DNA from: Isoetes taiwanensis
Lineage: Eukaryota > Streptophyta > Lycopodiopsida > Isoetales > Isoetaceae
Length of the DNA: 64,000 nucleotides
NCBI GenBank assembly: GCA_021234155.1
Contig: JAJEKV010000214.1
Span: 1 to 64,000, forward strand
Direction of reading: 5' to 3'
Below are positions 14,920 to 28,779 of the stretch, one piece after another; position 1 is the stretch's first letter; every line of letters begins with the position of its first letter. Below the pieces are notes generated by a model. The model was given only the letters and a program-made list of their open reading frames with translations, searched no databases and was not told the origin of the DNA. The position numbers and the translations under genes are program-made.

Positions 14920-17420
14920 TTCCTTCTAGATTTGCCAAACCTTACATATTTGGATCTTGGGATTAACTCCTTGAAAGATCATATTCCTTCTTCCATCTTT
15001 TCTCTCACTTATCTCAGCTATTTGAACCTTGGTACCAACAAGCTTGCATGAAATGTCGGGAGACTTTGCTAATTTGACTAACTTGGAATATTTGTACTTG
15101 GACACCAATCAACTCGGTGGCACAATCTGCGTCTTTGGTAGAGTACAAAGTCTTAGGCATGTGTATATGCATAATAATTTACTAGGTCTGCTTGAGTTCG
15201 AGGAGATAGGTGAACTAACATATCTTGAACAACTTCATCTTCATTCCAATAATCTTGATGGAGGGTTCCATATTCCATAACTAATCTATCACACGGTGAC
15301 TTGAGGCTAGAGAACAACAATCTCTGGTAATGTTTCCTTTCTACAAGGCATGAAGTCTCTTCAAAAGCCTATCTGCAAAGAAACAATTTTAGTGGAGCAG
15401 CTTCAGGATGCCAATCTCACATCAATCCAAGAACTTACACTTGGATTCAACAATAGCAGCAACATTAGAAATTAGTTTATGGCTTCCAACTGCGAGGTTC
15501 TTTTTTAAGTCACAACTCCCTTAGGCCGCGGTTCTTGAGATCTTCTCGGCCTTCCGAAATATCACAGCTAGATATTTCCACACAATGAGCTTAGTGGATT
15601 ACGCCAATACTTTTACTCAATCTGTCTCGGTCTAAGCAACTTTCGGTATGCCTTCAACTATTTAGATGATTCAAGCAATATGGAATTTTTCCTATGCAAA
15701 GGCTAAATCAAATGGTCCATGTGTACCAACTATTAGTGGAGGCGAATCGGGCTTTTGCCATTAATTCGGGAAGTACAGCGTATGTGAACCATAATGGCAC
15801 GATTTTTGGGGGATGTGAGTGTTCATTTCAGCCTGAGGTTTAGCAAAGTCTTCAAGCGGTAAGTGGCAGTTGAGCTTGGTGGACGGGGACGGTGGTGTTA
15901 GGGCTGCCACGAGGAATATTCTGAGAAGAACTTTATAGATCTTACAAATGGTCGCCCGACTATATTGCATACCATGGCACTCAAGCTGCGGTCGGTATGT
16001 ATAGAATCACTTGCATTTCTTAGAACACTGTTTCTTTACCCGATTGGAGCAAGAGTCTTTGATGTTTATCTTTGAAGGAAAATTAGTAAAGCAAAAATTT
16101 GGATGTGTTTATTGAAGCAAAGAATAAAAACTCTCCTTATACATTTGAGACAAATGTTGCGATGTGATGGCATTCTCTCAATCGAACTGGGGGGGTACAA
16201 CTGATACTTGGGTAACCGCCTCGAGTGAGAAGGCAGGACCTGTTATCTCAGGCATTTCTTCCATTTCCCTTTTTTATGTCCCCAAACACAAACACCAACA
16301 TAAAGTAGCAATGATAGGAGGCATAGTTGGAGGCATTATTGCTGCTATAATGCTAGCTCTAATAGGGTTATGGTTGTGGTGGCGACACATTATCTAAGAT
16401 CCCACATCAGCCAATCTAGTCTATCAAAAGGTTGGCCGTAGTCTATATCTATAGAGAACTTCATGAAGCCACAAATGGCTCCAGTGAAAAGCAAAAGCTT
16501 GGCAAAGGGGGATACGGAGAGGTGATAGAGGGGTGTTGCGCGATGGAACTATAGTGGCTATTAAACACCTATCTGAAACAACTAAGAGTACTATGCAAGA
16601 CTTTGCGTAAGAAGTTACTATTCTCTGCATGTTGCAACACAAGAATCTTGTTAGCATACGTGGATATTGTCTCACTTCAAAAGCTCAGCTGCTGGTTTGT
16701 GATTATATGCCTAATGGAAGCTTAAGCGGCGGTTGTTGGTTAAAGCGGGATGGTCCCATCTTGTTGCAGGAAGTGAGAAAAATGTTGCAATTGGTCTTTG
16801 CGACTAGCATACCTTCATGAAGAGTCAAAGGTTTGTGTGATCCATTGTGATATAAAACACAGGGAATATTCTCCTTGATGCTGATTTCAATTTCGAATTT
16901 GTGACTTGAGGGCTTGCTAACTTCCACCAAGGCAACAAATCCCATGTTCGCAACTAATACTCGAGGCCACGATGGGGGGTATCTTGCTCCGGTGAGTACT
17001 TTTCTTGGTGAGAGGTTATGGTATGGTTTGCAAAATTTTCTAATAGTTTGGAACTTCATATGTAGAGTATGCAATGCATTTTAGGCTATCAGGACAAGGT
17101 GGATGTCTGACTTTGGGGTGGTTTTCTTTGGAGCTCATTTGGAAGGCGACCAATGCAATTGGGCGCCATCGAGGAAAGAAATTATACTAACAACATGGAT
17201 GATATCTCAAATCTACATAAAATTATGGACAAAGCGACTAAGAGCGAATATAATGAGTAAAACCTTGGGACATGGCCAAAATTGCCATAATGTGCACCCA
17301 AGCTTCACCTACATTGAGGCCCAAAATGAAAGATGTCTATCGATGCTCAAAGGGCTCCATTCCACTTCCACATTTGCTACAAGAGTGGAATAAAATAAAA
17401 GCACTTGAAATGTGTCAAAA
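14920..17420 (+). pseudogene. Broken LRR-malectin receptor-like kinase (LRR VIII-2 type)
   Basis: Pieces of one protein can be read in order across several + frames. At 14929-15280 are leucine-rich repeats (NLTYLDLGINSL, NLTNLEYLYLDTNQLGG, YLEQLHLHSNNLDGG). Around 15740-16160 is a malectin-like piece, including RVFDVYL and, one frame over, DVFIEAKNKNSPYTFETNV. At 16310-16385 is a hydrophobic membrane segment (MIGGIVGGIIAAIMLALIGL) followed by basic residues. From 16440 comes a kinase: GTIVAIKHLSE (Lys of subdomain II), LQHKNLVSIRGYC, VIHCDIKHRNILLDADF, DFG remnants, and a C-lobe ending in MCTQASPTLRPKMKDV near 17300. Intact members of this family are plasma-membrane receptors of about 1000 residues. 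This copy has many stops and frameshifts and lacks the usual long LRR array and signal peptide. Some breaks may be sequencing artefacts. The catalytic loop reads HCD where RD kinases have HRD. Confidence 0.8.
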
Positions 17421-19499
17421 TTCTAATTGTGAGTATCCTCGCTACTAAGACCATGTAGCTATAGTGATCTAGTAGCAAAAGTGGATCCGGATCCAATGTT
17501 ATAAATCCAAAACACCTTTCTTGTGTTATTGTGTATCCTTATATGTCAGTATCGAGATAACTCTAGGATCTATGGTATAATGTACAAACAAGCACACGAC
17601 CACTTTTTTTGACTCCCCAAATCTTAGAATTTGAATTTGCTTGTTGTTTTTACGCTTTGAGAGAGTTTGATTCGCTTGTTGATTTACTGCATCAGATCTT
17701 CGTTTTAGTGAGAAGTTCCTTTTCTTTCGTGACTTACCCAGAAGTTCCTTTCAAATATCATTTTTTCCTAACACAGCTTCCGATTTTCATGGTCTGGGAT
17801 AAGGAAATAGGATTTGATCTTTGGAAGGCTTGCGAATTTGATGTTCCGGGGCATTAAACAACAAAAGCGGAAAAAAAAAAAAAAAGGGTTAAGTTGCTAT
17901 TATTTGGTATTTTACGGTATCGCGAGCGCATGCGGCATAAACATATGTGATTGTCATTGGTTACGGATAAGACAATATGATTTCATCCTAAGCTTGCAAG
18001 AAGGCAATAGAATGCAAAGAAAAAAAAAAAGAATTTTGTTGCTATTATTGAGATATTTTGTGGGATGTGATCTTTAGGAAGCAAAAACATATGTAGAGTT
18101 CCCATTGTCAATGGTTCTAGATTAAGAAACGGGGGATCATGCTAGAAAGCTTGCGGATATGATGTTTGACCTCCAGATATGATATTTGTCTTTTGCATTT
18201 GTTTGTTTGTATTGGCTGCAATGTGTTTTGATGAATTGGAGGCAAAGGCCTTTGGATATGTGTTTATCTTTCATGATATGCTTGAAAAACTATCTGGATG
18301 CTTACTTTGAAGTAAATTTCGTCCATATCCTTCCCTATATAATAAGAAAATAGTGTGCATGCAACTCCTCCCCATATGCCACCGTAGCCCAATCAATAGT
18401 GTCGATGCGTCTTTGTAAGCCTCATAATTTTTGGGAAGCAACGGGTTTGTATCGATTAATGCAGAAGCTTCCGCAAGCATCAACCCTAAACTCTAGAAGG
18501 TTCTAGAAGCACCGATTTATGGCTATAAAGATGGCGGGTGCCAAAAGAATCATACAAGCTTCAAACAAGGTCTTAAATTGCATATGGTAAAAGGTCCTAA
18601 ATTGCATATGGTAGTGTCTTTTTGCAAACGATCTGCAAGGATTGAAAAGGGACGAAGAGGCCCACTCCGGATTTGCCATATAATTCTAGTCCAAAATTCT
18701 CTCTAGGTTATTACATGATAATTCTTTGTATTTTGAATGCGAAACCTATATTTAGATCTTGAAAACACTCAGTTATTTGCATGCACAAACATCCACTCAT
18801 TAATAGTCCTGAAAGTTGGTAAATTTTCGCCACTTAGTAATCTAGCTATCACTTCACCGCATTGAAAAACCACATGCAAAAACGTCTTCTATGAAATGAG
18901 AGCTGATATTTAATACTTGATTCAAAATGATAGCCAAATCCTGGATTCTATTGTGATTACCATGAGCGTTGATATTTTTTTAATCCTGTAGGACTTGGTG
19001 CAAGATACAAATGATAGTCAAATCCTGGATTCTATTATATCGGGTAGGACTTAAGAGAGTAGTGGCTACTTCGTTTGAGTTCCCCAAACAAATCCTGAAT
19101 AAGCAATGTAGCGATTGATCGTGCATCGGACATAGCCATTTCTACCAAGTTTTTCATGCAATGTTCAATTGTGTGCATTTGTCAAGGTGTTGTATAAGCT
19201 GAATTGAAGGACCGATTATTGAGTGGAGAATTTAGCCATTAGCTTTATATTTTCCTAAGGGAAGATTTCACTGCCCGCCAAGTCAAACAAATCTTCAGAT
19301 TTTCATCAAAAGCCATCTCCAGGAAAGGAATCTTTATTTTCTTAAATATAAAATACTACAAAGCAAAGGCTTGTAAGAAATTACCACCATCCACATGGCC
19401 ATGTTTGATAACTATATTCTTGTGGCGGTTAGCATAGTTTTCCCTGCTCCAAAGTAAATTGGTGATGCTTCATGGTTTTCTTGGTTCATAGTATTTTCA
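17421..19499. other. Intergenic DNA after RLK pseudogene
   Basis: No gene is supported here. Besides the right copy of the 14.4 kb direct repeat, the stretch holds A-runs near 17868 and 18020 and short AT-rich open frames. Sequence resembling part of the repeat, with long gaps, recurs near 17950 and 18110, so this may be several decayed copies of one motif. Confidence 0.5.
17745..17850 (+). repeat. Direct repeat, right copy, after RLK pseudogene
   Basis: Second copy of the ~100 bp repeat first seen at 14372-14470. The AAGGAAATAGGATTTGAT core is identical, while the flanks are diverged. Confidence 0.55.
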
Positions 19500-22400
19500 T
19501 TAATGTCTAGTGAATTGGACGGACTTGTACATGAATGTAGGGGATCTACAAACTGATTGTAAGAACTTGGTAGGGGTCTACTTTAATTTAAATATAGATT
19601 GTGAAAACATAACTTCACAGTTTGATTTAGGCCACTTCACCCTCAAGAAACTGGAGGGCAACCCTCCGTGTGCAGCACCTTGTTTTTCTAGTGGTTTGGA
19701 ATGTTCTGATCTAGACATCAATAAAATTATCTTATATAATATTGCTGCAGCTAAACCTTTCCTAATCTAAAATATTGGTGCTCTGTGCAGTTTCCCGCGA
19801 CAATGATCTAGATCCCACAGTGAAGCAAAAGAGTTTGACAAGACATTCGAAGGAGTCCTTGGAGTATATGAAGGTTTATGCACCTTAATGCTGGTAAATA
19901 CTCTGAGTTATTTACAGAAAGCCCTTTGATGTATCTGTACGCAACAATTGTTTGTCTCTTGCCAGATCAAGCTAGACATAAAGGTAGTGTCTGGTACTGG
20001 TGTAAGGAAAGGATTTGTCCGGCACATCTATTTAATTGCACGCAAACAACCTTCTAGCATGTCTTCACGTATTTGTCTTCAAATTTGGGCCTTCAACCAT
20101 ATGCTATTCTCTACCATTGGGATCTTCCACAATCACTTGAAGATAGAAAAAATATGTTGCTGCTGCTCTCATATGCTCTCATATGCTGCTCTCATTTGCT
20201 CTCATATCCTGCTGCAATAGATAGAAAAAAGTTCCAGATTAATGGTTAAGTGCATGTTCTTAACCATCCTTCAAGTCTGTACATGTTTGAAATCCTTGCC
20301 AGGCTGAGAGATTGGAATTACATTGGATTCAAAGTGGAACAAACAAATGTGGTGACATAGCAGCCGCCCAGAGGTCAATTGATTTTGAGCTTGGCTGATA
20401 TGCCTTATTTTGTTTTCACATGGTTGTAAAAGTTGCAATTTTAAGGAATCTGTAACTGGCTCAGCTTTCTACACCCAACTATGTTTGGGGACTATCTAAA
20501 GATGTCCATTCACATGCAGGAATGGATTAGGCAAATATTCCAAGCAAGAATGCTAAAAAGATTGCAATTTTACAAACTATCTTTTGAATCTACTTTTGGC
20601 ATTTACCCTTTAGACGTGCCGAATTCAAAGACGCATGACTGAGTTTAAACAAATAAATCAAGTTTTCATGTTTCCCTTAAAAAAGAATTCAACGTGGGCA
20701 CGTCTGTTGTTTCTCTTCATAAATCTTCAAATACTTTTGGCACTCGTGGATGGCAGCGTTCTGGCATTTTGAACTTGGGCACATGAAATACTTTTGAAAG
20801 TTTTTCAGTTCTTTTTGCTTCATATCTTGGTCATGCTGTTAGCTCAGAATCTGTTGTTGCACAGTTGGATCACTGGTGATCAAGATATGGAATTTGAGCT
20901 TCCTTCCTGATGTTGTAATGCTAACAGAACTTGAGAGATGCAGGTTGCAAAATGCTGCCAAGCAAAGTGGTATTGTCAGACTTTTAAAGAATGAGAAGGA
21001 GCTGAGCTCCTATCCTGATGACGTTTTGATCATTTGTGCAGGTTGAGAATATTATCTAGGTGTCAAACAAAAAAAAAGAGAGAATTTATTCCTCCGACTT
21101 CAATCTGTAAGATAAGCAAACATGCTGATGGCTATCCAAAATTCCATTCCGGCTATGTAACTTGCATGCCTGTATGTTATGCGGGTCTGAGGTTGAGTAC
21201 TATAGCCATTCTGGTAAGTTCAAACTGAATGTAAGTTCAAGCTTTTGCTATTGCATTATTGTATTTTGATTCTAGATTCCTTATATGTAGCCCATAGTAA
21301 CTTCAAATCTGGGATCTAGGTTTTATTGACAGCATGGCAAAGAGTTATGCACGTAGAAATACCGCCTTGGCAGATTATTCGTAGGATGCGGAGCCGCTGG
21401 AAGCGTGGATTAGCTTTAGACAACAAGCTATATAGCTTTAAAAAGGAAGGTACTTTGTTTATGCCAATTTTATTTCCTCCTGCTTTAGATGTCGACACTT
21501 TGCTCTTTGCTGCAGTATGTAAAAGATAGAAGATGACATAGTTAATTTAGCTTGATGTTTGAGATGGAAAATTATGATGTAAAAATCCTTCGTGCAGCTC
21601 GTGGACATGATCTTAACACTTTTGTTACTTTGAGCTACCATGGATTTCAGATTGGAGGCATCTGTTGAGATATGCACTATATGTTTTTCTAGATGCAAAT
21701 CTAATGGATAATACTTGGGCACAATATTTTAAGTGTTTTCTTTGTTATGCTTCGTGCTTCTCAATGTTGTTGTGGGCAAGGTCCCCGTGGTTTATAATTT
21801 CCTGTATTTTATAAGATCCCTGATTCTTTCTTAAGTCTTTTATCTATTTGAAGAGCACTAGTATAACGGAGATTATGCACAGGTTGTAGAGAGGGAGGGA
21901 AATTTTCTTGCAAAATTTTTAAACCAGCAACCCAAAGCTGGTGTTGGGCATGCAGGAGCTGCATTCAGAACAATACTAAATAAGGGAGCACCTTTTGGGT
22001 ACAAACACTTGTGTATCATGGCCAGCTTAGGCAGATTGATATTGCCCTATGCATATCTTCACACCCCTTTTGGCAGGCTTGCATTTGTCTTTTTGCATCT
22101 TCTAGTTCTTTTAGCAAACTATCTTAACTCGTTGGCATTTACTGCCTTGGAAATTATAAGTGGATATAAGCTGGAACATCTTCTTTTAACTTGCATGCTC
22201 ATATTAACAGCCATGAACTTGGTGTGTTTACTAGTGGTCTTACTGCGTAGCACTGTAGTGCACACTGAGAGTGGGCATCTTGCCCAATCCATGTCTAAGG
22301 CAGCAAGGACGATTGGTGAAATCAAGCTGCTGTCTAGAGGCATTTTTATATATCCCTTACAGTATTTCCATTTATCACGTTTGATCTCATCTTAAAGTAT

Positions 22401-22860
22401 AGATGTCTAGTTGTTTGGATGCGATACAGCAAACTCCAATAGTTAATGTAGCTTACAACCAATTTCCATAACCATGTTCTCTGATTTATAAGGTACTACA
22501 GACTAATTTTGTTGAACATTCGATTTACAGATGTGCATTTGAAGAGGGCCTCACATATGGAATGGGTCGTTTACCATGGTGACAACTATCACATCCAGTA
22601 TTACTATCATCATGAGAAAGATACATTGAGGTGCAAATGTAAATGGCAATGGATATAATGGCAATGTAAACAAGAATATTACAAATGATGGCGCTTTTGC
22701 AAAGGAGGAGCATAGATGAAAACCATGGCATAGTTGATGTAGAGCAGGGCCGTTCTACAAGAAGATGCACAAAGAGTATCAAGGACCTTACCACTTCCAG
22801 AAAAATGTACTTGGCAATTATTAGTAGGAGTTTAGAAACTTGACAGATATCTAGGAACCT
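19500..22860 (+). other. Exon-like coding pieces, product not recognised
   Basis: Several + strand open segments look more protein-like than their surroundings, but I cannot name the product. They are: 19510-19770 (86 codons); about 19820-19895 (SEAKEFDKTFEGVLGVYEG); 20880-21045 (ELERCRLQNAAKQSGIVRLL); 21326-21450 (HVEIPPWQIIRRMRSRWKRG); 21880-22395 (EREGNFLAKFLNQQPKAGVG, running on into a leucine-rich stretch); and about 22530-22660 (HMEWVVYHGDNYHIQYYYHH). Some are preceded by pyrimidine-rich AG or followed by GT, as in a split gene. They could be exons of one gene, of a pseudogene, or of an old transposon. No catalytic motif was seen. Confidence 0.3.
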
Positions 22861-25139
22861 TGCTACCCAACGGGGTTACTTGGACTTAACATTTGACATT
22901 TTCGAGCAACTGCCTAACCCAAATGTTGTTTCATGAAATCCTTTGAACGATTTCCCTGCTGCTTCTCTGCTTGCGTGTCTGGCGAGTTAAGTTCTCTTAG
23001 GATTTAATGGTTGAATGAAGCGGTCCTTGTTTTTGTGATGCAAAAAAAAAAGCGATTAGGATTAGGATGGGTAGAAGCGATTAGGCGAAGGAGCAAAGAG
23101 ATCTCGGCGGTCGATCCAAGCCCTGATCCACCCGGCAAAGAAAGATCACAGAAGAGAAACTTTGCAATCCCAACTCATAACCCAGGCCATCCTTCTCAAA
23201 CTTTGAGCAAAAGCGACCACATGCATTTGACGAGGAAATTTGAAGTCTACTCAAGATTCATAACAATAAAACCACAAGCAAATTTAAAGCAACACCCAAC
23301 ATAGCGAGAAAGTGGAAGCATGAAGTAAGAAATTGAAAAAGATAGATTGTCCCATCTTACGCTCGATAGCCTCTATCAGGTCCCACGTATCTCGGACTTT
23401 CTATTTTCGATTGCACCGCAAATCCCGGTAGCGAGGTGAGACTCTTTGTAAAAAAAAAACACGAGATTCGTGCAAGGCTGGTCCATCGACCAATTCCGGC
23501 CGGCGGAGCCCCTTGACCCATTTTGGGTTGCCTTCACATGGAGCCGTGAGATCAACACCATTGTAAAAGAACACGAATCCAACGGCCCGGGTTTTTTCAC
23601 CCCAAAACACCAACAAACCACCCCATTTACGTCATTAGGGAACCTACTTATGGGCATGTAAATAAAGCCCTAAAATTTTCAAGGTGATGTAGGTAATGGC
23701 AAGCATATCAAGGTACTCTAAATCGATGAGATTCGTCTCATCTAGCAATACAACCTGGTGCTTCAAGGGAGGTGAATGCCGGCTGTATTTAAATGCATGC
23801 AAATCAAGCCAATTCCCAAAGGCAATTTTTTGGTGTAGTGCCATAATCTATCCGTACTTTACAAATGCCTTTCAAGCAAATGCCTCTCTGGAAATGTGAA
23901 GATTGTAGAAAATAGCTAAATAATCTTATTAGGGTAAAAGTTTGACTTTTAAGTGCACTTTTACGTTCTTTATCGCATATGCATAAATATAAGAGATGCT
24001 CTACATTTATTCATTGTCAAGACAACTTGACATTTATGGGAGACAACCATCATTCGAACCACATATATGAAATATCCTTGTGTACCTTTGGACTTCTTTG
24101 TATGTAGAATTTATATTTTTATTTATGAATCATCTCCAAATAATCCCATATCTGCTTTTTGTGTTATGCTTTTGTGTGGTGTGTGGTCACATGTCCAGTT
24201 GGATGCTGCCTAGTGGCGTGACGTTAAAATTACTATCTATCTATCTATCTAAAATGCTTCTGAATGTCTATGGGACATATTTCATTTCCAAATAATGTCC
24301 AACATAAATGATACCCAAAGAAACTTATATGGAATGGACACGTTAAATAATTCCTAAATAATGTAATTTCTTATATGCATGCTCAATATGTGTTGACCCG
24401 TAATAATAATAAATCCTTGGTATAGACTCAAGAAATCTCAAACAATCTCCCACCTTGCAGGAACATGTTAATATAGGAGGTTTGAGAGTGATAACATAAA
24501 AATTCCTAGAAAATATAGATTTTTCTAGAATGTCTTGGAAGTTGACTATAATGTGTGCACGATCAACTTTCGTATGTTTATAACTTAAGATTCTTAGTTG
24601 TTTTTTAGTGTATTCGTATCTAGAAAAGTAGAAAGCTGACGCTGGCATGTGAGTTAGGGCAAGGAACTGTATTCCGCTGTTGCCGAAGGTTGAATTGGGG
24701 ATAGGAGGTCGTGCGGCTGGACAGATGGTGGCTGGGCATTTGCTTGCCAATTTCGGGCCTTGCAGGTGGCCGGTTGAGGATGAACCTGATCTGCTGGAGG
24801 TGGTTGGCTGTATTTTTTTTTGCCCTAAGGTGCTTGGCGGATCGGTCTGCGCGTGCGCCCTGGCATTTGGCGCTGAGCCAGGCCCATTCTAAATGGGTTA
24901 TGTGCAGGTGTCGGGCTGCTCATGTGCTGATAAACCGGCTCGAAGGATCGGCCACTTTGATTTCGTCTGTATCTTTGAGGGTTTCTTGCAGGGCACCATA
25001 GCCAAAAGGGCAAGGAGAAAAATCTTAGGAAGAAAATGGCGATGGCGGATTTAAGGCGGCCGAAAATGAGGCCAAGAGGGGCCGGTTGCCCTAAGCCAGT
25101 CTCTTTCTTTGTGTGAATCTGGCAGGGTTGTAGGCAAGG
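22861..25139. other. Intergenic DNA, no gene supported
   Basis: No supported gene. Overlapping frames on both strands at 23376-23661 and 24680-25013 have no recognisable motif. A short (TATC)n run lies at about 24234-24252. The 24.65-25.1 kb part is more GC-rich than its neighbours and may belong to a separate element. Confidence 0.5.
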
Positions 25140-25250
25140 TTATCACAGCTTGAAATCACAACTTCAAATCAGCTTGGGTTATCACGGCTTCAAATCACAG
25201 CTTCAAATCAGCCTGGGTTAGCACAGCTTCGAATCAGTTTGGGCTTCGAA
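25140..25250 (+). repeat. Short tandem repeat of about 48 bp
   Basis: A unit with the pattern TATCACAGCTT.AAATCACA.CTTCAAATCAGC.TGGGT occurs twice in a row, followed by a partial third copy (TAGCACAGCTTCGAATCAG). Differences are single bases. Confidence 0.8.
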
Positions 25251-28200
25251 TTTGAGATTCGCTGGTGCATCTTATCGACCTTAGCATTCAAACCGCCAGC
25301 TGCATCCTGTCGTTGCTTCTATTTTCCATCTTCTTGCTTTATTTATATTGTGGCGTTAAGAGCACGAACAACTCACTGGGCTTTGTTCTTCGTTATTTCA
25401 GGAATTTAGCTCTGAATTTGTAAGGCAAGAGCATTGGTTATCTTGTTGGGGTTTGATTCCCCGGGCTCTGTCCTGTTGGAAGCTGTGTTGTATCAGAAGC
25501 TGTGTTGTGTTGGAAGCTCTGGACAGCTGCACAACTAGCTTCTTCTGCTCATGTTCATCGCCTCCTCTTTTTGTGCTTATGCTTTTCTTCTCTACTGCTG
25601 TTGTGCTGGCTATCAAGCCACTTCTGTACTTTGCGACTCCATCAATGTATATCTTCATGTTTCTGTTGTAAATGAATCGTCAATTTGGTTGTTCTTTGGT
25701 ATTTCTTGGTTCTACTGTATTTTTAAATTTGTAAGCAATGGTGTGGGCTTCAAAAACGCCCCTATTAAATGGGGTCAATTTGACCCCATGCTGACCCAAA
25801 CTGGGAGGCCTGGATCTGCCCGACCGGCATATTCCACAGAAAATGCCGTCATCTGACGGCTCACAAAAAATAATACACCCACGAAAATAATACGTCAATT
25901 AAGTGTAGTTGAGCAACCAACTTCAAAAAGTGGCGACTTTTAGCGTCGCCAAAACTTGCACCATACCCACCCCCCCCACCCCCCAAAAAAAAAAAAAACT
26001 ATGAAAACCCTGAACTTGTGCTTACCCTCCTTTGGACCACCCCATTGGTCATTTAATTTGCTTCATTTTGTCTCCAAGTCACTTGAACAATTCAAAGTTG
26101 GTCGGAAACATTAAAATATAGCAACTATGCAATACCCATTATGGAAGCACCAAACTTGCGCCTGCCTGCCTTTGGACCACCCCATCGGCGTGTAACTTAT
26201 ATATATATATTTTATTTGATTTTACATATTTTCTTTGTCAAAATTCATTGCATGCGACAATGCAAAAAAAAATCAAATTGGCCCATTGTCAATTGGCCAA
26301 TACCATTATCCTTCCTATATAAAGCGGATACATTTTTACGCCCGGCCTAATTTCTTCCTTACTAATTCTATTTTCATGACACGTTATGGGTTTCGCATTT
26401 ATTTGATTAGGCATTTATGGCGAGCATTTATGGCGGATTAGGCATTTATGGCGGCGGATATGGCTCGGAGGAGGTTGACGCGATCTTTGGCGGTTAGGCG
26501 ATCTTTGTGCAAGCAATCCGGCGACACGCCTGACAAGCAATCCGCCACACTCAATCCCGCCCTAGCGTGGACTCAAAATTGCCATACTCTGCAAGTAAGG
26601 ATTTGAAGAACTAGATAAAGAATGCGGCTTAATTCGGCCGATTCTTGGATTGGGTTGCTCTATTTTTTCAAGAGCCCATTCTCTTTTATCGGCCGCTTCC
26701 TTTTAAGAAGGCTATGATTCCAATCTTGAAGCCCTCTTCATCATTTGTTTAATCCGATCAAAAAAGCGACAAGGATTCTGGATCGGGGACACAAATCGAA
26801 GAAAATTTGTCTAAATCTTGGATGGTAAGTTTTTTGGAACTCAAGAGAGTAATTAGGCATAATTTTCAAAACAAATTCGTATGATTCTTAGCATTTTGAG
26901 CTTGAAACATGAATGGACAAAAAATCTAAGCAAAGTCAAGCGAGAATGTTTGATTCTTGAATCAAAAGCGAGATTGAATAAGAAAATTACATTATATCTT
27001 TGTGAAAATTTGTCTACGAAATTTTTGCAAGTCGATCTTAAATAGTTCTTACTCTTCTAGCTTTCGAATCAGAGCTTGAGCTCTAACCAAAGCTTGCATT
27101 TCGGTTCTAGCATGCGATTCCCAACCAATACCATAAAGCGGTCTCTCTTTGATGCGTGTCATGATTACATGCAGCAGATATAATATAATTGTTGAAGTCA
27201 CGCAAATGATACATAGAGGCCACCCTGTTGTCTAAAATCCAAAATTCCACCCAACACGTGGATTGGCGACTCTTCATCGCCCACGATATTTTGGCTCGAA
27301 GATCAAAGAGAGCAATCTCGTGTTTAAAAGCAGACCTTAAAGTTGGTCGAAGATTTCGTTGATACCACAGAAGCCCGATAAACTTTGTTATTTGACTAAA
27401 GCGTATATCTTGCTTGTTTTGCTATAAAATCTCGATTGAGGACATGATTGCATTGCTAACTTATTCACGTGGCGTATATCGGGGTACGTAAAACTTGATC
27501 TTTGGGAGGAACCAAGAGACTTGGTATCCGCTTTAAGAGCGGAATTTCCGTGCCTCTCATTATAAGAGAAGGCTGGCTCTTATACCGCTCATATGGTATA
27601 CGTTTCTTTATTAAAACTATGCATTAAGCACTAGCTACAAAAACCTAAGAGCTAAAAGTTTAGGCGACGAGGCAAGAACAAATGGAAGTTCAAGTAACTT
27701 AGTCGTAGTCTTTGTAATTAAAAGCGTGAAGGGTTCTTTGAATCATGATCAGAATGTTGGTCAGCACATTTGTTCCCATGCGCCAAGTTGCTTGGACCGA
27801 GACAAGCTAACGAAAGAATACATGGACATGTTTTGAGTCCTGTCTTATTGCAGTGAGTTCATGGACATGTCTTGTGTGCTAACAGGCAATAACGTACCAT
27901 TGTGAACCTTATATGAAGTGTTGGCAGGATTTGAAAGTGGTACCATGAGTCACTAGAAATTGTCAATCTGAAACAAGATCAAGTATTCACAAATGCTATC
28001 TATGCGCAACCATTTCACACAAGCAACAGTTTAATTGGCCAATACAACAACATTATGCACATGCCATATAAAAGATAAGGTACAAGATGACATGGGCATA
28101 GTGGATGCAGAAACTAAATAGAGTCAACTTTCATAAATTAATTATCTATGATATGATTGTTAAATATTCAAGGCAACTTGATAAGAAATGACCAAGCACT

Positions 28201-28779
28201 AAGTTTTTAACCTTCCAAATATAACCTTGGGGCGCAATAACTGTAGTTTAAAAGGATTCCAAAGACCTTTATTGTTCAATTGCAATTAATAGAAAGTTAT
28301 AAGTTTTTTTTTTTTCACTAACCTTGGTTTATCATTCTCCCATTAACATCCAAAAAGTCATAAAATCTCATAAGAGAACTTCAAAAACATTTAGATTTTT
28401 TTTTTCTTTTTTCAACATCTAATGTGACTGACCTTACACATGGCTACAAATGAATGGCAAGAATGAAGTCATATTCATCCTATACACTTGCAAGTGCACA
28501 TCCGATGATCGTATTTGTGTTTAAGTACCCAACATGCATAACATCTTAAGATTTACATGAATGACGTTGCATGGTAAATAAACATTCGTTTGACTATTTA
28601 TATGGTTCTTGCAGTTGTAACCGGGTCCAAACTGCCGCGGTTTTTGAAAAATACCAACTTCCACCAACATTAGACATTGAAAAAAGAAGGAATCTCTTGG
28701 GAAACATTTCACGACCAACACTTTTTGCCACACTTTTTCTTATCCTGTTGTTTCTAGTTCCATGCCTAGATGCTACCAA
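25251..28779. other. Intergenic DNA, no gene supported
   Basis: No supported gene. A motif TTTGGACCACCCCAT.GG occurs in two places near 26030 and 26170, each downstream of similar text (AACTTG.GC.TNCC), so a ~140 bp repeat may be present. A C-run and A-run at 25970-26000 and AT dinucleotides near 26198 are simple sequence. Confidence 0.5.

Noticed and set aside
18490-18512. AGAAGGTTCTAGAAG, a perfect three-part heat-shock element pattern
   Set aside because: No gene with a start nearby. A chance match in AT-rich DNA is likely.
25440-25700. An LTR beginning at the TGTTGGGG text near 25443
   Set aside because: No matching second LTR, primer-binding site or gag/pol text was found nearby.
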